A stretch of 64,000 nt of DNA from positions 132,336,522-132,400,521 of the forward strand of contig NC_089490.1 of NCBI RefSeq assembly GCF_036850765.1, in the 5' to 3' direction. A program made the position numbers and the translations under genes. Shown here piece by piece: positions 35,555 to 48,173 of the stretch; position 1 is the stretch's first letter; each line of letters starts with the position of its first letter. The notes beneath the pieces were generated by a model that saw only the letters and a program-made list of their open reading frames with translations, ran no database searches and was not told the DNA's origin. This stretch comes from Saccopteryx bilineata. Lineage: Eukaryota > Chordata > Mammalia > Chiroptera > Emballonuridae.

Positions 35555-35778
35555 TGGGAACTGGGTGAAAGAGGTGAAGGGATTGAGATGCACAGACTGA
35601 TGGTTACAGAACAGTCACGGGGATGTAAGTGCAGCACAGGGAACAGAGTCAATAACACTGTAATAACTGTGTGATGCCAGGTGGGCACTGGAATTATCAG
35701 GGGAATCACTTTGTAAAGTATATGATTGTCTAACCACAATGCTGTACACCTAAAAACAATCTAAATTAAAAAAAGAAG
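35555..35778 (+). repeat. L1 3'UTR fragment
   Basis: 'ggttacagaacagtcacggg', 'gggaacagagtcaataacac', 'gtgatgccaggtgggcactg', 'tgattgtctaaccacaatgc' give the classic L1 3'UTR order in plus orientation, ending in an A-rich tail. Confidence 0.85.
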
Positions 35779-35879
35779 AAACATCTTTCCAATTTAGCTT
35801 CCTACAACCGTACACTTCATCGCTCTCTATTCACCATCTTTCTTCCCAAGAGATGTATTATTCAAATCTATTTTGTGCG

Positions 35880-36085
35880 TCAATCAGACCGTCCAATTTC
35901 AAATCCCACCTCTACCACAACTATTTGGCTGAGTGACCTTAGTTAAGTGATTCAACCCCATTAAACTGCTGTTTCTTTATTTGTAAAATGGGGACGTTGC
36001 TAATGATGATTAAGTTGTATGTAAGCTGTTTAGCACAGAGCCCGGCTCAAGTCAGGCACTCAATATAAGTAAATTTTATTATAAT
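35880..36085 (+). repeat. MIR, nearly full length
   Basis: 'ggctgagtgaccttagttaa', 'tttatttgtaaaatggggac' and 'gcccggctcaagtcaggcac' are diagnostic for MIR in plus orientation. Confidence 0.9.
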
Positions 36086-36143
36086 GATAGAAAAAGCTTT
36101 GGACCTAAAGAATAATACTTTCCCACTTCCCAACTATTGTGTA

Positions 36144-36182
<39 letters not shown>

Positions 36183-37010
36183 TTTCTTTGAGACACACTG
36201 AACTTAGAAGGGAGTGTGCTTCAGAGATAATAAATGCTCCCATTGATCACTGTGCCATTGTGTCTTCTGTGCAATATTTAACTTTACTTTTTGTTTGTAT
36301 TTATGAGACCCTCTACTAAATGTAGGGCATTGTTTGCTACATTTAAGGACACACATGAGTTTGTCATGACTCTGATGAGCCCATCGAGCAAAGAGAAAAA
36401 GAAAGACATAAAATCAAGGCCTTCAGCTGAAGCCAAAGAGAAAAGCTGTGCAAGAGAATAAGGCTCACTGGGTAGGGGGTTCTAGACCCCTTTACCCATC
36501 ACTGTCCTGGGACTGTAGCTACTGAGTGGAGACAACCTCTTTCATCATCATTTTTTAACTTGGAAAATGAGTAACTGAATAAGATCATGCCTAAGTTTGT
36601 TCCCACTTTATGTTGCCATGGTTTTCTTATTCTGCTGCCAATAGCTATGGATGGGACAGTTTCCGTATAAGATTTTAAAGAAGTCTGAAGCGTGATTCCT
36701 GCTTTGTTAACCAATGAACAAGACTTCAGTAGGTAAAGAGGATGAGAAAGGGCATTTTAGACATTGAGACCCAATTTGAGAAGGGAGGAGAAAAAGAGCA
36801 ATCAGACTCACTACAAATAGGAGACAAGTCTGTAGTGGGTCTGGTTGGAGTGAAAGTATTGCTGTTAGAAAGTCAGATTAAATTGAGGTCTGTGGAGGAC
36901 CCTGCATATCAAGCAACTGGCAAGCATTTTATAAGCATTTGGCAGTCATTGGAATATGTTGACAAAGAAGCACAGTGTAACATCAAAAGGCATCATTGAA
37001 GAAAAAGACA
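36086..37010. other. Intronic sequence with (GT)n at 36146-36181
   Basis: A GT microsatellite of about 18 units. Otherwise nothing recognised. Confidence 0.6.
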
Positions 37011-37335
37011 GATGCTCTTCAACTTAAAATGGAGTCCCATCTCAGTAAACCTTCCGTGAATTGAAGAAATCATAAATCAAAAATGCATTTAACACACCTG
37101 ACCTACAAACATCATAGCTTAGCCTAGCCTACCTTACTTGTGTTCAGAACACTTACATTCACCTACGATTGGACAAAATCATATTGCTGTTTTGCCCAAC
37201 ATCACGAGAGAGTATCGTACCACATGTCACTAGCTCAGGATATGATGAAAATTCAGAATTCAAAGTGCAGTTCCACTGAATTTGCACCATCAAAAAATTG
37301 TAAGTCTAAACATAGTAGATCAATGACCATACTTA
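37011..37335. repeat. Ancient mammalian repeat, probably a DNA transposon
   Basis: 'gcatttaacacacctgacct' with 'catcatagcttagcctagcc' and 'cgagagagtatcgtaccaca' form a block I recognise as a dispersed old mammalian repeat, with loosely complementary ends. Family not assigned. Confidence 0.5.
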
Positions 37336-37910
37336 CAGTATAATCAAAGATTACTAACCAAAAGTTGGCAAAGCCAGTGATTTGCAAAATTTGGACTCTC
37401 ATTAAAATAAACACTTCCAATATTCAGGGAGAAGGAATTCACAACTATTTAGGCTGTGTCTTTATAACATTGCTTTAAAGAATAAAGAGAATATTCAAAT
37501 AACTCCATTTTTATATAGATTATTTGAATATATTCCAACTTAATTTTAAATTCAAGCAAAACAATTTGTAAATGTAGACTCAACCTCATTTTTATGTTTT
37601 CAGAGTGTAAAACTTCACAGCAGATATCAAGGGATGTTTTATCACTGAGAACCAGTGCAATCTACGCTTTGGGTCCGCTTTCATAATTGATGTTATACGA
37701 GTGGACCAATGAGAACGACCTTTGAGGATGTTGCAAAGAGTTACATTCATCGGGGCTAGTCAGTCAAATGCGCGAAACTCAAACACACTTGGAATCATTC
37801 AAAACTTTAAAAAAATATAAAGGATGGTTTTGGTTTGTTTGCTTGTTTTCCTAGACCATTGGCCTGCTGGCTTGCCAATAATGTATATGAATCTGTCTGT
37901 TTTCTTCCAG
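37336..37910 (+). other. ADRA1A: End of presumed ADRA1A intron 1 with 3' splice acceptor
   Basis: The last bases before the exon, 'tctgttttcttccag', form a good polypyrimidine tract and AG acceptor at 37909-37910. No other element is seen. Intron identity follows from the known two-exon layout of ADRA1A coding sequence. Confidence 0.8.
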
Positions 37911-38386
37911 GGTCTTTCTTCCCTGATTTCAAGCCCTCTGAAACGGTTTTTAAAATAGCGTTTTGGCTCGGATACCTAAACAGCTGCATCAACCCCATTA
38001 TATACCCATGCTCTAGTCAAGAGTTTAAAAAGGCCTTTCAGAATGTCTTGAGAATGCAGTGTCTCCGCAGAAAGCAGTCTTCCAAACGGGCCCTGGGCTA
38101 TACCCTGCACCCACCCAGCCATGCCCTGGAGGGGCAGCATAAGGACCTGGTGCGCATCCCCGCGGGCTCAGGAGAAACCTTCTATAAGATCTCCAAGACG
38201 GACGGGGTCTGTGAATGGAAGTTTTTCTCCTCCTTGACCCGTGGACCTGCCGGGATCACAGCACCCAAAGACCAGTCGGCCTGCACCACAGCCCGGGTGA
38301 GAAGTAAATGCTTTTTGCAGGTCTTGCTGCTGCATGGGGCCCTCGACCCTCCGCTGAGGAGAGACCCATCAAGTTCCAACCATTAA
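37911..38386 (+). CDS. ADRA1A: Alpha-1A adrenergic receptor, 3' coding exon (partial gene)
   Basis: Encodes the C-terminal part of the Gq-coupled catecholamine receptor at the plasma membrane. The exon enters in phase 1 after an AG acceptor and starts (G)SFFPDFKPSETVFKIAFWL, the third extracellular loop to TM7. TM7 carries the NPIIY form of the NPxxY motif, followed by helix 8 (EFKKAFQNVLRM) and the C-tail with MQCLRRKQSSKRA, a likely palmitoylation and basic site. Homology to the family is clear through TTARVRSKCFLQ, about codon 137 of the exon. After that the frame departs from the usual tail: an extra T near 38324 shifts reading to LLLHGALDPPLRR and a TAA at 38384-38386. The customary tail codons (ending ENEEEV, TAG 38427-38429) survive in another frame. 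Earlier exon(s) lie outside the window. An upstream in-frame stretch from 37835 is intron, not coding. Confidence 0.94.
38321..38322 (+). promoter_or_regulatory. ADRA1A: Putative alternative 5' splice donor inside the ADRA1A exon
   Basis: The sequence TTGCAG|GTCTTG directly after the last family-typical glutamine retains the CAG|GT that human ADRA1A uses to make isoforms with different C-termini. Use in this species is inference. Confidence 0.55.
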
Positions 38387-39349
38387 GATCCACACCATCT
38401 CCCTCAATGAAAACGAGGAGGAAGTCTAGAGCACAGGAAAGGTCAGAAGGAAGGAGGGTCATCTTAAGCACCCAGCCCCCTTCCTACTGACAAGGCCAGT
38501 TCACTCTTCCTGGATGACAAGACAGGACTCTCCAACCAGGGACCATGTGGGGATGGGGTGCGAGAGAAGACCTGGCTCTGGGCAGGGGGTAGGGTTCAGG
38601 GAGGAGGGGAGTGTCACACAACCATCCCGTTCCAAATGAGGATAAGCAGCACTTCATTGAGGTTAATACTCTCTTGGGCGTCCCTTGAGCCTGCTCTCCA
38701 TGTCTGGCCCCTTCATCGAAAAACACCATGGGAAACAGAATTTCATGCACGACCCAAAAGACTATAAATATAGGATTATGATTTCATCATGAATATTTTC
38801 AGCGCACACTCTAAGTTTGGAGCTATTTCTTGATGGAGTGAGGGGATTTTTTTTTTCAGGCTGAACTTACTGACAGCCGTGCTGGGGAGAGGGCCTGGAG
38901 AGAAAGAGACTTGAGGTGGCTGCTGGTATCCAGGCACATTATTTTTAGAGCACGTTTCAAACATGCTCACCATTTCTGATACATCTAGTGTCTCAGCTTG
39001 GGTGAAACCTAACAGTGGTTACCTTTTACAGCAATCTGACCGGACACTGCTCCCGGTTCCCTGAGGATGAGGATGAGGGGCACCCAGTATGTCTTTGGAC
39101 TAAGAGAGGCTCAGCCTCTAGGCTTGGGTCTAGAGTGTTGAAAGAACCAGCCAGAGAAAGGATGGCTTTTCCTAAATGGAAGACAGTGAAGATGAGGGTT
39201 ATTTTCATCAACCTAACTGCTATGAACAAAATTTCAGTAAGCAGTTCCAAGATTAGAAGGAGGAAGGCTTCCTGTTTAACACATTTAATATAGAGAGGTT
39301 AGGGTGGGGTGGGTGCTAATTTCATGCTAACATCGAGGCTGCAAAATTA
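38387..39349 (+). other. Presumed ADRA1A 3'UTR and downstream sequence
   Basis: 38387-38429 still encodes the customary receptor C-terminus in a shifted frame. After that no gene, AATAAA signal or repeat is recognised. Confidence 0.45.
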
Positions 39350-39364
39350 CTCCACAACCTTTTT

Positions 39365-39691
39365 TTTTTTTTACAGAGACCGAGAGAGAGACAGTGAGAG
39401 GGATAGATAGGGACAGACAGACAGGAACGGAGAGAGATGAGTAGCATCAATCATTAGTTTTTCGTTGCGACACCTTAGTTGTTCATTGATTGCTCTTTCA
39501 TATGTGCCTTGACCACGGGCCTTCAGCAGACCAAGTAACCCCTTGCTTGAGCCAGCAACCTTGGGTCCAAGCTGGTGAGCTTCGCTCAAACCAGATGAGC
39601 CCACACTCAAGCTGGCGACCTCGGGGTCTCAAACCTGGGTCCTCTGCATCCCAGTTCGACGCTCTATCCACTGCGCCACCACCTCGTCAGT
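39365..39691 (-). mobile_element. Family B SINE, minus orientation
   Basis: Poly(T) tail, 'gggacagacagacaggaacg', body with 'gcttgagccagcaacc', head ending 'ccaccacctcgtcag'. Target duplication CTCCACAACCTTTTT (39350-39364) / CTCCACAGCCTTTTT (39692-39706). Confidence 0.94.
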
Positions 39692-39706
39692 CTCCACAGC
39701 CTTTTT

Positions 39707-40613
39707 GACATGACCTAGAAAGATCTTTCTTGACAAAGCACTTCTACCTTTTTCAGAATTCCATTATGAAAATTCACAGCTGATAATATTTTGAAAAGCA
39801 CATTTTGAATTTCAATTTTTTCTCAGCAGCTTCACTATTGCATAATGAATGAGAGTTAAGGTCCCCAGTGCACCTGTAGCATGTTGGAATGAGCCTTATG
39901 ATCCAAGTATATCCTCCCTGTAATTTGAGAGATACACATGCTTAGCTTGGGAGAATACTGACTAAGAACCCATCAAAAGAGGAAGTTTGCAAAGAGTTTT
40001 TGACAGATGCCCATTTATTCTGGTAAAAGAGCCAGCAGGCCATTCACCTCATCTATTTCCACTTTCTACAGATACTGGGGAGCATGCTATTTTTTTTGTT
40101 TTATGTATACCAAATTTTGGTAAATCTTAATAACTCAGTGTATTTACTAAAGATGAAGGTGGTAACTATGTAAAAATTAAAATACTTTTCACACTCAACT
40201 ATAAGAATTTAAAATTAGATTTATGGTTTTGGAATAATTATTGACTAGAACCACTCATCTAGAACTACTGATCATTTTGATGGACTCTTCCCACACATTT
40301 GAGTAATTTTCTCTAAGAATTTCGAAGTAGGTCTTAGCCATTATTTAACCTTTGAGCAAAAGTAGTGGCCACATCACCTTCTTCTTCTTCTTCCCTTGCA
40401 GCAAAATGATGATTTCTTTAAGTCCTTCTGAAAGACTGGCACCTTTGCATACTGCCATGGAGAGTATGTTTGTGATTAGAGTTGGGTTGTCGGTGGTGTT
40501 TGGACAGAGAATATTCCACTTTCTCAGCATTTCTGGACAGTGTCTTCTCACTGACCAATAGGCATTCTGTTTTGTGCTCATAATTTGGAGCCTGGCATTA
40601 GATGTGGCTGGAG
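39707..40613. other. Unique sequence, no gene seen
   Basis: AT-rich with small open frames only. Confidence 0.5.
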
Positions 40614-40621
40614 CTTTAGAT

Positions 40622-40951
40622 CAAGGGTCCCCAAACTACAGCCCGCAGGCCACATGCGGCCCCCTGAGGCCATTAATCCAGCCCCGCCGCACTTCCGGAA
40701 GGGGCACCTCTTTCATTGGTGGTCAGTGAGAGGAGCATAGTTCTCATTGAAATACTGGTCAGTTTGTTGATTTAAATTTACTTGTTCTTTATTTTAAATA
40801 TTGGATTTGTTCCTGTTTTGTTTTTTTACTTTAAAATAAGATATATGCAGTGTGTATAGGGATTTGTTCATAGTTTTTTTTATAGTCCGGCCCTCCAATG
40901 GTCTGAGGGACAGTGAACTGGCCCCCTGTGTAAAAATTTGGGGGACCCCTG
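40622..40951. mobile_element. Non-autonomous hAT transposon (330 bp)
   Basis: Terminal inverted repeats CAAGGGTCCCCAAAC and 'TTTGGGGGACCCCTG' (15-16 bp, near-complementary). A perfect 8-bp target duplication, CTTTAGAT, lies at 40614-40621 and 40952-40959. Subterminal pieces such as 'gcaggccacatgcggccccc' are typical of bat nhAT elements. No coding capacity. Confidence 0.93.
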
Positions 40952-40959
40952 CTTTAGAT

Positions 40960-42095
40960 TCTTCTGGTCTGTGTGCATGTCCGTAACCGCTCTGCCAGAT
41001 GTGGGTGTCCTATTATGGGTGTAGGCACCAGGGAAGAATGTGAATATGCAAACCTCATTCCTCTTCTGCCTTCATAGGAAAGATAAGTTTCATTATTGAG
41101 AATAATTTTTTTCAGAATCTGAATCTACAAAACCACTCTCTCCAGGCCACCCCTTACAGAAAGGTCATCTCCATGAAGTAGTGGCAATAGCTCTCATCAG
41201 CAGTATGGGCCTCCAAGTTTGAGATGATCTTTAAACACCTTCACAGACAAATTGAAGCATTAGATATTAAAAAGTTTAAGATCACCGGGAAGCTAGCATT
41301 AATGCTCCTGCTAATCAAAATAAACAACTAGAGAATCTTTCCATCATCAGATAAAAGCAAGGACAATTGTATTCATGTATAATTATCCATAAATAATTGT
41401 CTGCTACACTCTTCTCCAACCCTACTCCCTCCAGGGAGGCAAACTTTAACATTTCTTTCCTTTCCCATAACCTGGTATTATATATGAGCACGCCAATTTT
41501 TACAAAGAATTAATAATGTCACCCAAGACTTAGCCAAAGTGGGATAACAATGTTCAAGTTATTTTTTACTCATCCACAAAAATCTCTGTACCTTTGAGCA
41601 TGCCAAAACCAAACTAAAATTGTCACAGTGCAACAAATGATTGTCATATTTATACTCACGTGTTTACTGCTTCTATTTGGAGTTTGAAGAATTCACCCAG
41701 AGCAACAGTGGTCAAAACGTCTTCTCCAATGTGTTTTGAAAAGCACTTGTGTTGGGATTGTTTCAACATCACAAAAAGTCAACTTGACATAATGGTATAG
41801 GCAAAATCTGAGTTTCTTCCTCAATTCAAATTGCATGCCTTAAGAGAGACCTTGAATCTTTTTGTTCAAAAATATTCCCCAAACATTTGCTAAGATTTCA
41901 AGCAGTTTACTTGTCACAGTTTCTTCCCTTTGCCTCTGTTGTGTGTCATCCATGGCCTCTCCTGCCTGTAATCACTCAGTGCGCACTCACACTCTCCAGA
42001 ATGTTAAAGCTTCTGACTCTGTCGCTGCCTGGTTCACCTGGTCCATCCACGGTAGACAGTGATATTCGGGTAGATAAATATTTTCTGAAGGCCAT
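40960..42095. other. Unique sequence, no gene seen
   Basis: No recognised repeat or coding region. Confidence 0.5.
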
Positions 42096-42290
42096 TTCTT
42101 AGGTGCCATTGTGTGTTAGGCATTACCAGGGTATTTTGCGTCCATTGTCTCTAAACCTCATAACAATTCCACTATTCATATTTTAGAGATTAAAAACTGA
42201 TAGTTAAGAGTGAGTGAGGATTGGCCCACAGCCAAGGAGGAACCATGATTTAATCCCATTCTCCCTAACACTAAAGTCTGAATGTTTTGG
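42096..42290 (-). repeat. MIR, minus orientation
   Basis: 'gtgccattgtgtgttaggca', 'ctaaacctcataacaattcc', 'cccacagccaaggaggaacc' match MIR in the order expected for the minus strand. Confidence 0.75.
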
Positions 42291-45234
42291 TTTTTCTTCA
42301 CCGTACCCCTGCCTCAGAAATAGTGGGGCTGAGTCATCCAGTTGGAATTGGGCATGCTAAGGATACTATACCATACCCAAACCTATTAATGTTTTGTTTC
42401 CTTGGGATTTGCCTGACAATTAACCTTGGTACATATGCTGCCAAATCTTCATTCCAGCCAAACCCAACAGCAGGTCATAAATCACAGGGTTTGGTGTCTA
42501 TAATTCTAAATATCAGATTGTAACACTTTCCTAAGGACTTGCAAGAGGAACAAATTATATCAAATTGGAAGAAGATGGACATGTAAGAGAATGCAGAAGA
42601 AGCTGCATTGGCCTAGAGTAGCAAACCATACCTGTGGATAAGAAATACATTGTATAGTGTGCTGACATTGTTGACTACCAACCACAGTTCATTGGCACAC
42701 TTTCAGAAAGTACCTCTCTTTTTAAAAGTAAATAAAAACAAATATGACATCATGCTTATCAGCTGTAATCCAGCATTTTTTTTCAGTTGGAAAATAGAAA
42801 GAAATTATAGCTATCCCAGCAGAATTACACAGAACTCAGAGAGTGTGTCAAACATGTGAATATCATATCTGTCACCATGAGGACAGGGTTTAGGATGCTG
42901 ATCTCCAGGTAGCCAGAGGTCGAGGCAATCTTTGAAGATGGAGAACTGGTTGGCAGCTGTGCCTGCTTATTAGATGGCATGCCCTTGGTCCTGGATTTTC
43001 TTTAGCAAATGAATGTTTTATGTCCTGAGTGTCTCGGCCCTCCTACCCCTTCACAGTGAACCACTGCGTATATATTTTCTGGCCCGATGGGTTTCTCAGC
43101 TGAGGCCTGGGAGAACATTTTAGGAACATTTGCTCGGGAAGGTACTTATTCCATCTTAAATCACAGCTACTTAATCATAGCTTGACACACATTCTCACTT
43201 GCCTCTGGGGCTGGTTCTGTTCAGGTCCTCTTGCCAAAAGAGATGCTGCCTCTGGAGGGTTTGCTGACTTAATTAAGGCAGGAGTTCTGCTCATCAGCAA
43301 AGGGAGAAGGGAGCTCAGCACATGGAAGGGAGAAGGGAGCTCAGCAAGCAAAAGCAGGGTGATAGAAAAGGCAGAGGTGGTAACTATGGAGACAACCTCA
43401 GAGGTATGCTCACTTATTACTCTGATTTCTTTTTACACTACTAGGACTTTTAACCATGAAACCACCTGCACACAGCTCCGGTCGAGCCTGGTTGGAACAC
43501 TGTTGGCACCTGCTCCTTGTCCACAAATTGTGCTGTGGGGCTGGCCTGAGCCCAGGCAGCTGTGGGGTCCAACATCTTCAAAATGCAACGGCAGCAGTGG
43601 CCTCCTGGCCTCCAAAGTCCTTGCAAAGAGATGACTGTTGAGCTGGGCTGGCAAAAGCAAGTCAGGATTTCAGCAGAGGACACTGGTCCTTGGCCAGTGC
43701 TCCCGTGAGTGTTACCTCATTCATGCTTCCCAGACCCATGTCATGAGGCTGAGGATGGACCGTATCTTCTTGGTGAAGGGAGATGTCATCTCTTCTTTGC
43801 TTCTGCAACACAAATTATGGAGTGTCCTCTTAACAGGAAGATTACAGCAGTTGGGGGAAGAGGGCTGTTGAGAAGGAGAAAGAAGACTTAACCATGGACA
43901 TTGCCCAAAGCAGGATGGAAGATTCAGGAAGGTGTTGCTGCTATTGATCAGCAAGGAGCTGCCCTAAAACTATGCTTATTTGTCTCCAAAGATGAAGTTA
44001 TTCTCTTTCCTCTTCATGAGACTGGGGTGTTATTTACATTAGTTTCCCTCCGTGTCACAGTCCACTTTTCACGTTATCAGCTGGAAATGATTATTGCTTA
44101 ATTAAGTTAGAAAAATCTATGAGCAAATTTATACCTTCTCTGGAGAAAAAATGCTAAAGACACTGATTATCAAAAAGCCTGAATAAATAGTAGGTGTATT
44201 CAGATGCAAAATTAAATAAGTGAAGACAGAAAAATCCCAACATGAGTTGAATATTTCCTTTCATTTATACAATACTTCATACCTTTTAAAGTACTTCTGC
44301 CTATCTCAAGTCATTCTTGAGTATTATTTCATAATATAGATTATCTGTACTTAGCATATGAAGACACGGGGGGGACTGGGAGAGGTTTACAGGTTCTTTT
44401 ACTAGCCCCCAATCCAGCCTCTGCCCTTTTTTCCATGAGCCTTCAATATCCCCAAGGTGCACTATGGTTCCTGAGACCCGGATGTTCACGTCTCACTAAT
44501 TTGTCTCTGAGCCATATTGTCAGCTCTGTTTGTACCTTCTCTACCCATACAGCTTAGCGGCTGAGCAGTACAAGATTGTTCTAGGGGCTGAGTGCATATT
44601 TGCCTATGCTTCTCTCACTGGCTCAAAGACAAGCTGATGTAATTCTGCTCTCTTCTCCCTAGATAGCGGCAGAACTAAGGAAATAAGCAGAGCTGGGGGC
44701 TCTTGTCTTGCTCAATGGGGTGGCAAAGCCAACAGTGATTGACACCTTAAGGACCTTAGGAATGCAAAAGCTCCCAAAGGAAAGTTCAGGACCCTCATTG
44801 CCAGGGGTGCCTGGCAATCATCGTATATACACCCTCATAATCACTATGAGCCAACGTCCTCTCCTGCCTCAGAGGCACTTGGCACAAAACATACAGAGAG
44901 GCACAAGCAGTCCCTAGCTAATGAGCTGGGTGTGTTCCAACTTATCTATTGCAGAATGAAGAATGCATTCTTCCGAGAGGCATTTTTAAAAATGGGGGAG
45001 GGGAAGAATGTTTCTGGATGAACTGAAGAATAAAGACCTATTTAATGTACACCAGGAGTTGGAATATTTTTTTCTGTAAAGAGCTAAGCATTTAGGCATT
45101 GTGAAACCACGTGGACTCTGTCACACATTCTTTTTCAATTTTTTTTTTTTGGTGGGGGTGGCAACAGGAGGGGAATAATCCTCTGAAAATGTAGAAACCA
45201 ATCTTGATTCACATGCATGGGCCTGATTTAACCC
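42291..45234. other. Unique sequence, no gene seen
   Basis: The longest open frame (43182-43634, 150 codons) overlaps others on both strands, has no domain and crosses a 26-bp duplication (43301-43350, 'gggagaagggagctcagca' twice). I do not call it a gene. Confidence 0.5.
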
Positions 45235-45312
45235 TTGATCTATACCAGCGCTAGCTTACATTGATCTATACCAGCGCTAGCTTACATTGATCTATACCAG
45301 CGCTAGCTTACA
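45235..45312. repeat. Three perfect 26-bp tandem repeats
   Basis: A unit starting TTGATCTATACCAGCG and ending CTAGCTTACA is repeated three times without a mismatch (45235-45260, 45261-45286, 45287-45312). It contains AGCGCT and GCTAGC palindromes. It is followed by an 18-bp direct repeat, AATTTTGGTGTTCAACAT, at about 45340-45377. Confidence 0.97.
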
Positions 45313-45377
45313 TTGCTGTGAAAAGAATGGTAAGCAGTGAATTTTGGTGTTCAACATAAATTTTGGTGTTCAACATT

Positions 45378-47145
45378 TGATGTTCAAGCATTTTTTTATA
45401 TGTCATTGGCACATCTCCACTTTTCTATCTTAATGTTCCCAACCTGCATGAGTTGTTAGGTATAAAGTGACAAGTTCATATTCAAGGGTGGGATCTGCTC
45501 TAATATGACCTGTCCACCCAAAAGATACATATAAGTCTATCATTGTGACTTTCTACACAGGCCTCAGGGTGGGAGGGAGGCACCCAGCACCCCTCCCACT
45601 GTCGTGTTTTGTAGAACAGCAAGTCAGCAGAAGCCTGAGGGTGTCTGTGGGGGTCTGCCAACTCTTCCCCTTATGGCAAAATGTCCCAGCACAACCCAGC
45701 TGACGCTGAGAATAGCAACAACCAGTAGGTACCATTTGACCAGGGCCTATGTGAAGTCCCCCCTGACTCCTGCACCCTGCTAAAATGATCCCCAAAGGGG
45801 GCTCCTCCGGAAGACCTGCTGGTCATCGCACCTGTGCCAGAGGCTTGCAGGGTCTGCTCTGAAGCTTGTTGGGAAGTGGGACATGGGAAGGGGTGCTAGG
45901 TTACAAGGGACTCCTTCCAAATACAAACACTAGTTTCTAGCAGGTTTCTTCTCCTTCTCCTTCTCTTTTTCCTGTTTTTCCTTTCTGTTTGAGTCTGAAA
46001 TTGCTAAACTTGACCTGGTTAGAAACAAGGTGTTCAGCTCCCGGGACCTGGAGCAGGGAGTTCGCAGCCTTAAGAGATGAGACTCCCTGGTAGGACTCGG
46101 GGTGGGGCCTGAAGTAGGAGTGGGTGCAGAGCTAACATGGAAGGACCCGGAAGGGTTGAGGCCAGTAACAGCACCACTGTTGGCACTGGGCATTGAAAGG
46201 AAAGCTTGGGCCAACTCGGGGGCCAGCTCCCTTCCCTTCCCCTGTCTCCTCCCCTTACCCCTCCCCCATCTGTCTTGCTCCTTTCCCTTTATTCTTTCCA
46301 TCTCCTTTCCCCATCTCTCTTCTCTCTCCATAATTCCACCTTCCACTTCTTGCCAAACTTACAAGTAGTGACTGATGTTGGGGTGGGTGTCCTTACTCCT
46401 GTGGGTGCCAGTTCCCATGGGATAGAGCATTCTGTGCATAACCCTAGGTAACAGGGTGGGGTTTCCCTCAGCCTCTTCTTCCCCATCCCCCATCAGGCAT
46501 CAGACCTGATGCTGCAAGTTCATCCCCCACCCCCACCCCAGGCAGCTTCCAGGGCCCCAGGGTGGGAGATAGACCTTCAGGGTTAGGGCACACTCAGGGT
46601 CCTCCCCAAGGATTTTCACCCTCTGCTCACATTGCTCTTTCTAATCTTACACTATTAGTTCCCAATGAAAGGTACAGACACATAAGCAGCCATGTTTTAG
46701 AAAAAGCTGGTAGTCAGGAGAGGTATCTGTCCCCTCCCCCAGAGTCCACCTCACTCCCTGACAGGCTAAACCCTCTGACAAATGACCAAGCCCCACAAAG
46801 TCACCTTCCCTTTCTCCTCTTCTTCATCCTTTGTCTCTTGCTTTTGTGGTTCTCTCTCTTTCACTTTTCCTTAGATTCTTCAAAGGCTTGATTAATCTCA
46901 TAAAGTAAACTTCGTTTCAGGTTGGCATTAAGCGGCACTTATGCGCCTGCACAGAACCCAAGTGGGTGAAATGTCTGTTCTTTCCTGGTGCGTCCACTCT
47001 CTGTCCCTGTCCCACAGACCCATCTGCCCCTGGAATTTGTACATGGACTCCTGCTAGTCTCTCATAATATTCAGGAGTCTTTCTACTCCAAGCAGAGGGA
47101 GCTCTCTTCCCCAACATGCTCTTGCTTTTGCTGACATAAGATGAC
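45378..47145. other. Mixed sequence, C/T-rich near 46.2-46.4 kb, no gene seen
   Basis: Open frames on both strands around 45.9-46.9 kb are low-complexity (lysine/glutamate on minus, proline/serine on plus). Could include old retroviral LTR or leader material but nothing diagnostic was found. Confidence 0.4.
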
Positions 47146-47545
47146 CAACTTTTTTTATAATAAAAAGGAAGACAAAAATAAACTGAAGAAAACTATCGTA
47201 AATAAAAGAAACATTTTATTCATTGCAACAATAATACACTATAATATGATAAATGCATAATAAAAACATTTATAATGTTTTATATTGTAATTATGCTTAC
47301 ATGCTTATTAATTTTTAATAATAATTTTAAGAAAATATTGCATCTCGCCGCACTGTACTGATCCTTGACAAATTGTCATGTCAAATACAAATACATCACA
47401 TCACACTCAATGGATCCACTCTGCATCAATTGAATATGGACATTTACAGATTAGTCTTTCAATATCAAAAAGAAGGACATGTAGGAGGACACTTTTTGAG
47501 GCAGACAGAACTTACAAAAGAAGAACTGCCCTCCCTAAAGGAGGA
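47146..47545. repeat. Possible old DNA transposon
   Basis: Left part 'atgaccaacttttttataa' and right part 'gaggacaattggttac' are loosely inverted around an AT-rich middle. Family not assigned. Confidence 0.35.
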
Positions 47546-48165
47546 CAATTGGTTACTTTATGACACATGCCTCAAGCATTTGCAATCCTTGGGCTGTCCT
47601 AGCAAAGCACCAGGGTTGTGCAGCTGAGACCACAAAAATCCGTCCTCATAGTTTTTTTGGTGGCTGCAAGTCTGAGGTCAAGGTGCCATCAGGGTTTTCC
47701 CTCCTGAGGCCTCTCTCCTTGGCTTGCAGATGGCTGCCTTCTCCCTGTGTCCTCACATGGCCTTCCCTCTGCCCTTGTCCTAATCTCCTCTCCTAATAAG
47801 AACACCAGTCAGAGCGGATCAGGGCCCAACCTAATGACCTTATTTTAACTTTCATTACCTTTTTAAAGAGCCTATCTTCAAATAAAGTCACGTTCTGAGG
47901 TACTAGGTGTTAGGATTCCAACACATGAAATTTGAGTAGACACAATTCAGCCCATAATGGTTTCCTCCCTACTCTCCCCTTTAATCCCATAAAAATGTAT
48001 CCGCAATTCTTTTCCCAGATTAGATGTTAAAATTCATCCTTTCCTGAGCACCCTTTCTGAGTTCCTATAGCAATTGTCTGTAAGAGGCGTCTGTCAGCAA
48101 ATGGTGCTTTTATTGTGATTTTTCTGCTGCTTTTAAAAATCTATATTTTTTCACTTTAAAACTTG
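47546..48165. other. Unique sequence, no gene seen
   Basis: No recognised element. Confidence 0.5.
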
Positions 48166-48173
48166 CTTTACCC

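Noticed and set aside
37835..37910. In-frame upstream extension of the ADRA1A reading frame starting with a methionine
   Set aside because: It lies before a clear polypyrimidine-AG acceptor and does not resemble the receptor; the exon begins at 37911.
43182..43634. 150-codon open frame
   Set aside because: No domain, overlapped by frames on the other strand and containing a local duplication; no splice or promoter context.
45930..46346. 138-codon minus-strand frame rich in charged residues
   Set aside because: Reverse complement of a C/T-rich low-complexity tract; no domain and overlapped by plus-strand frames.
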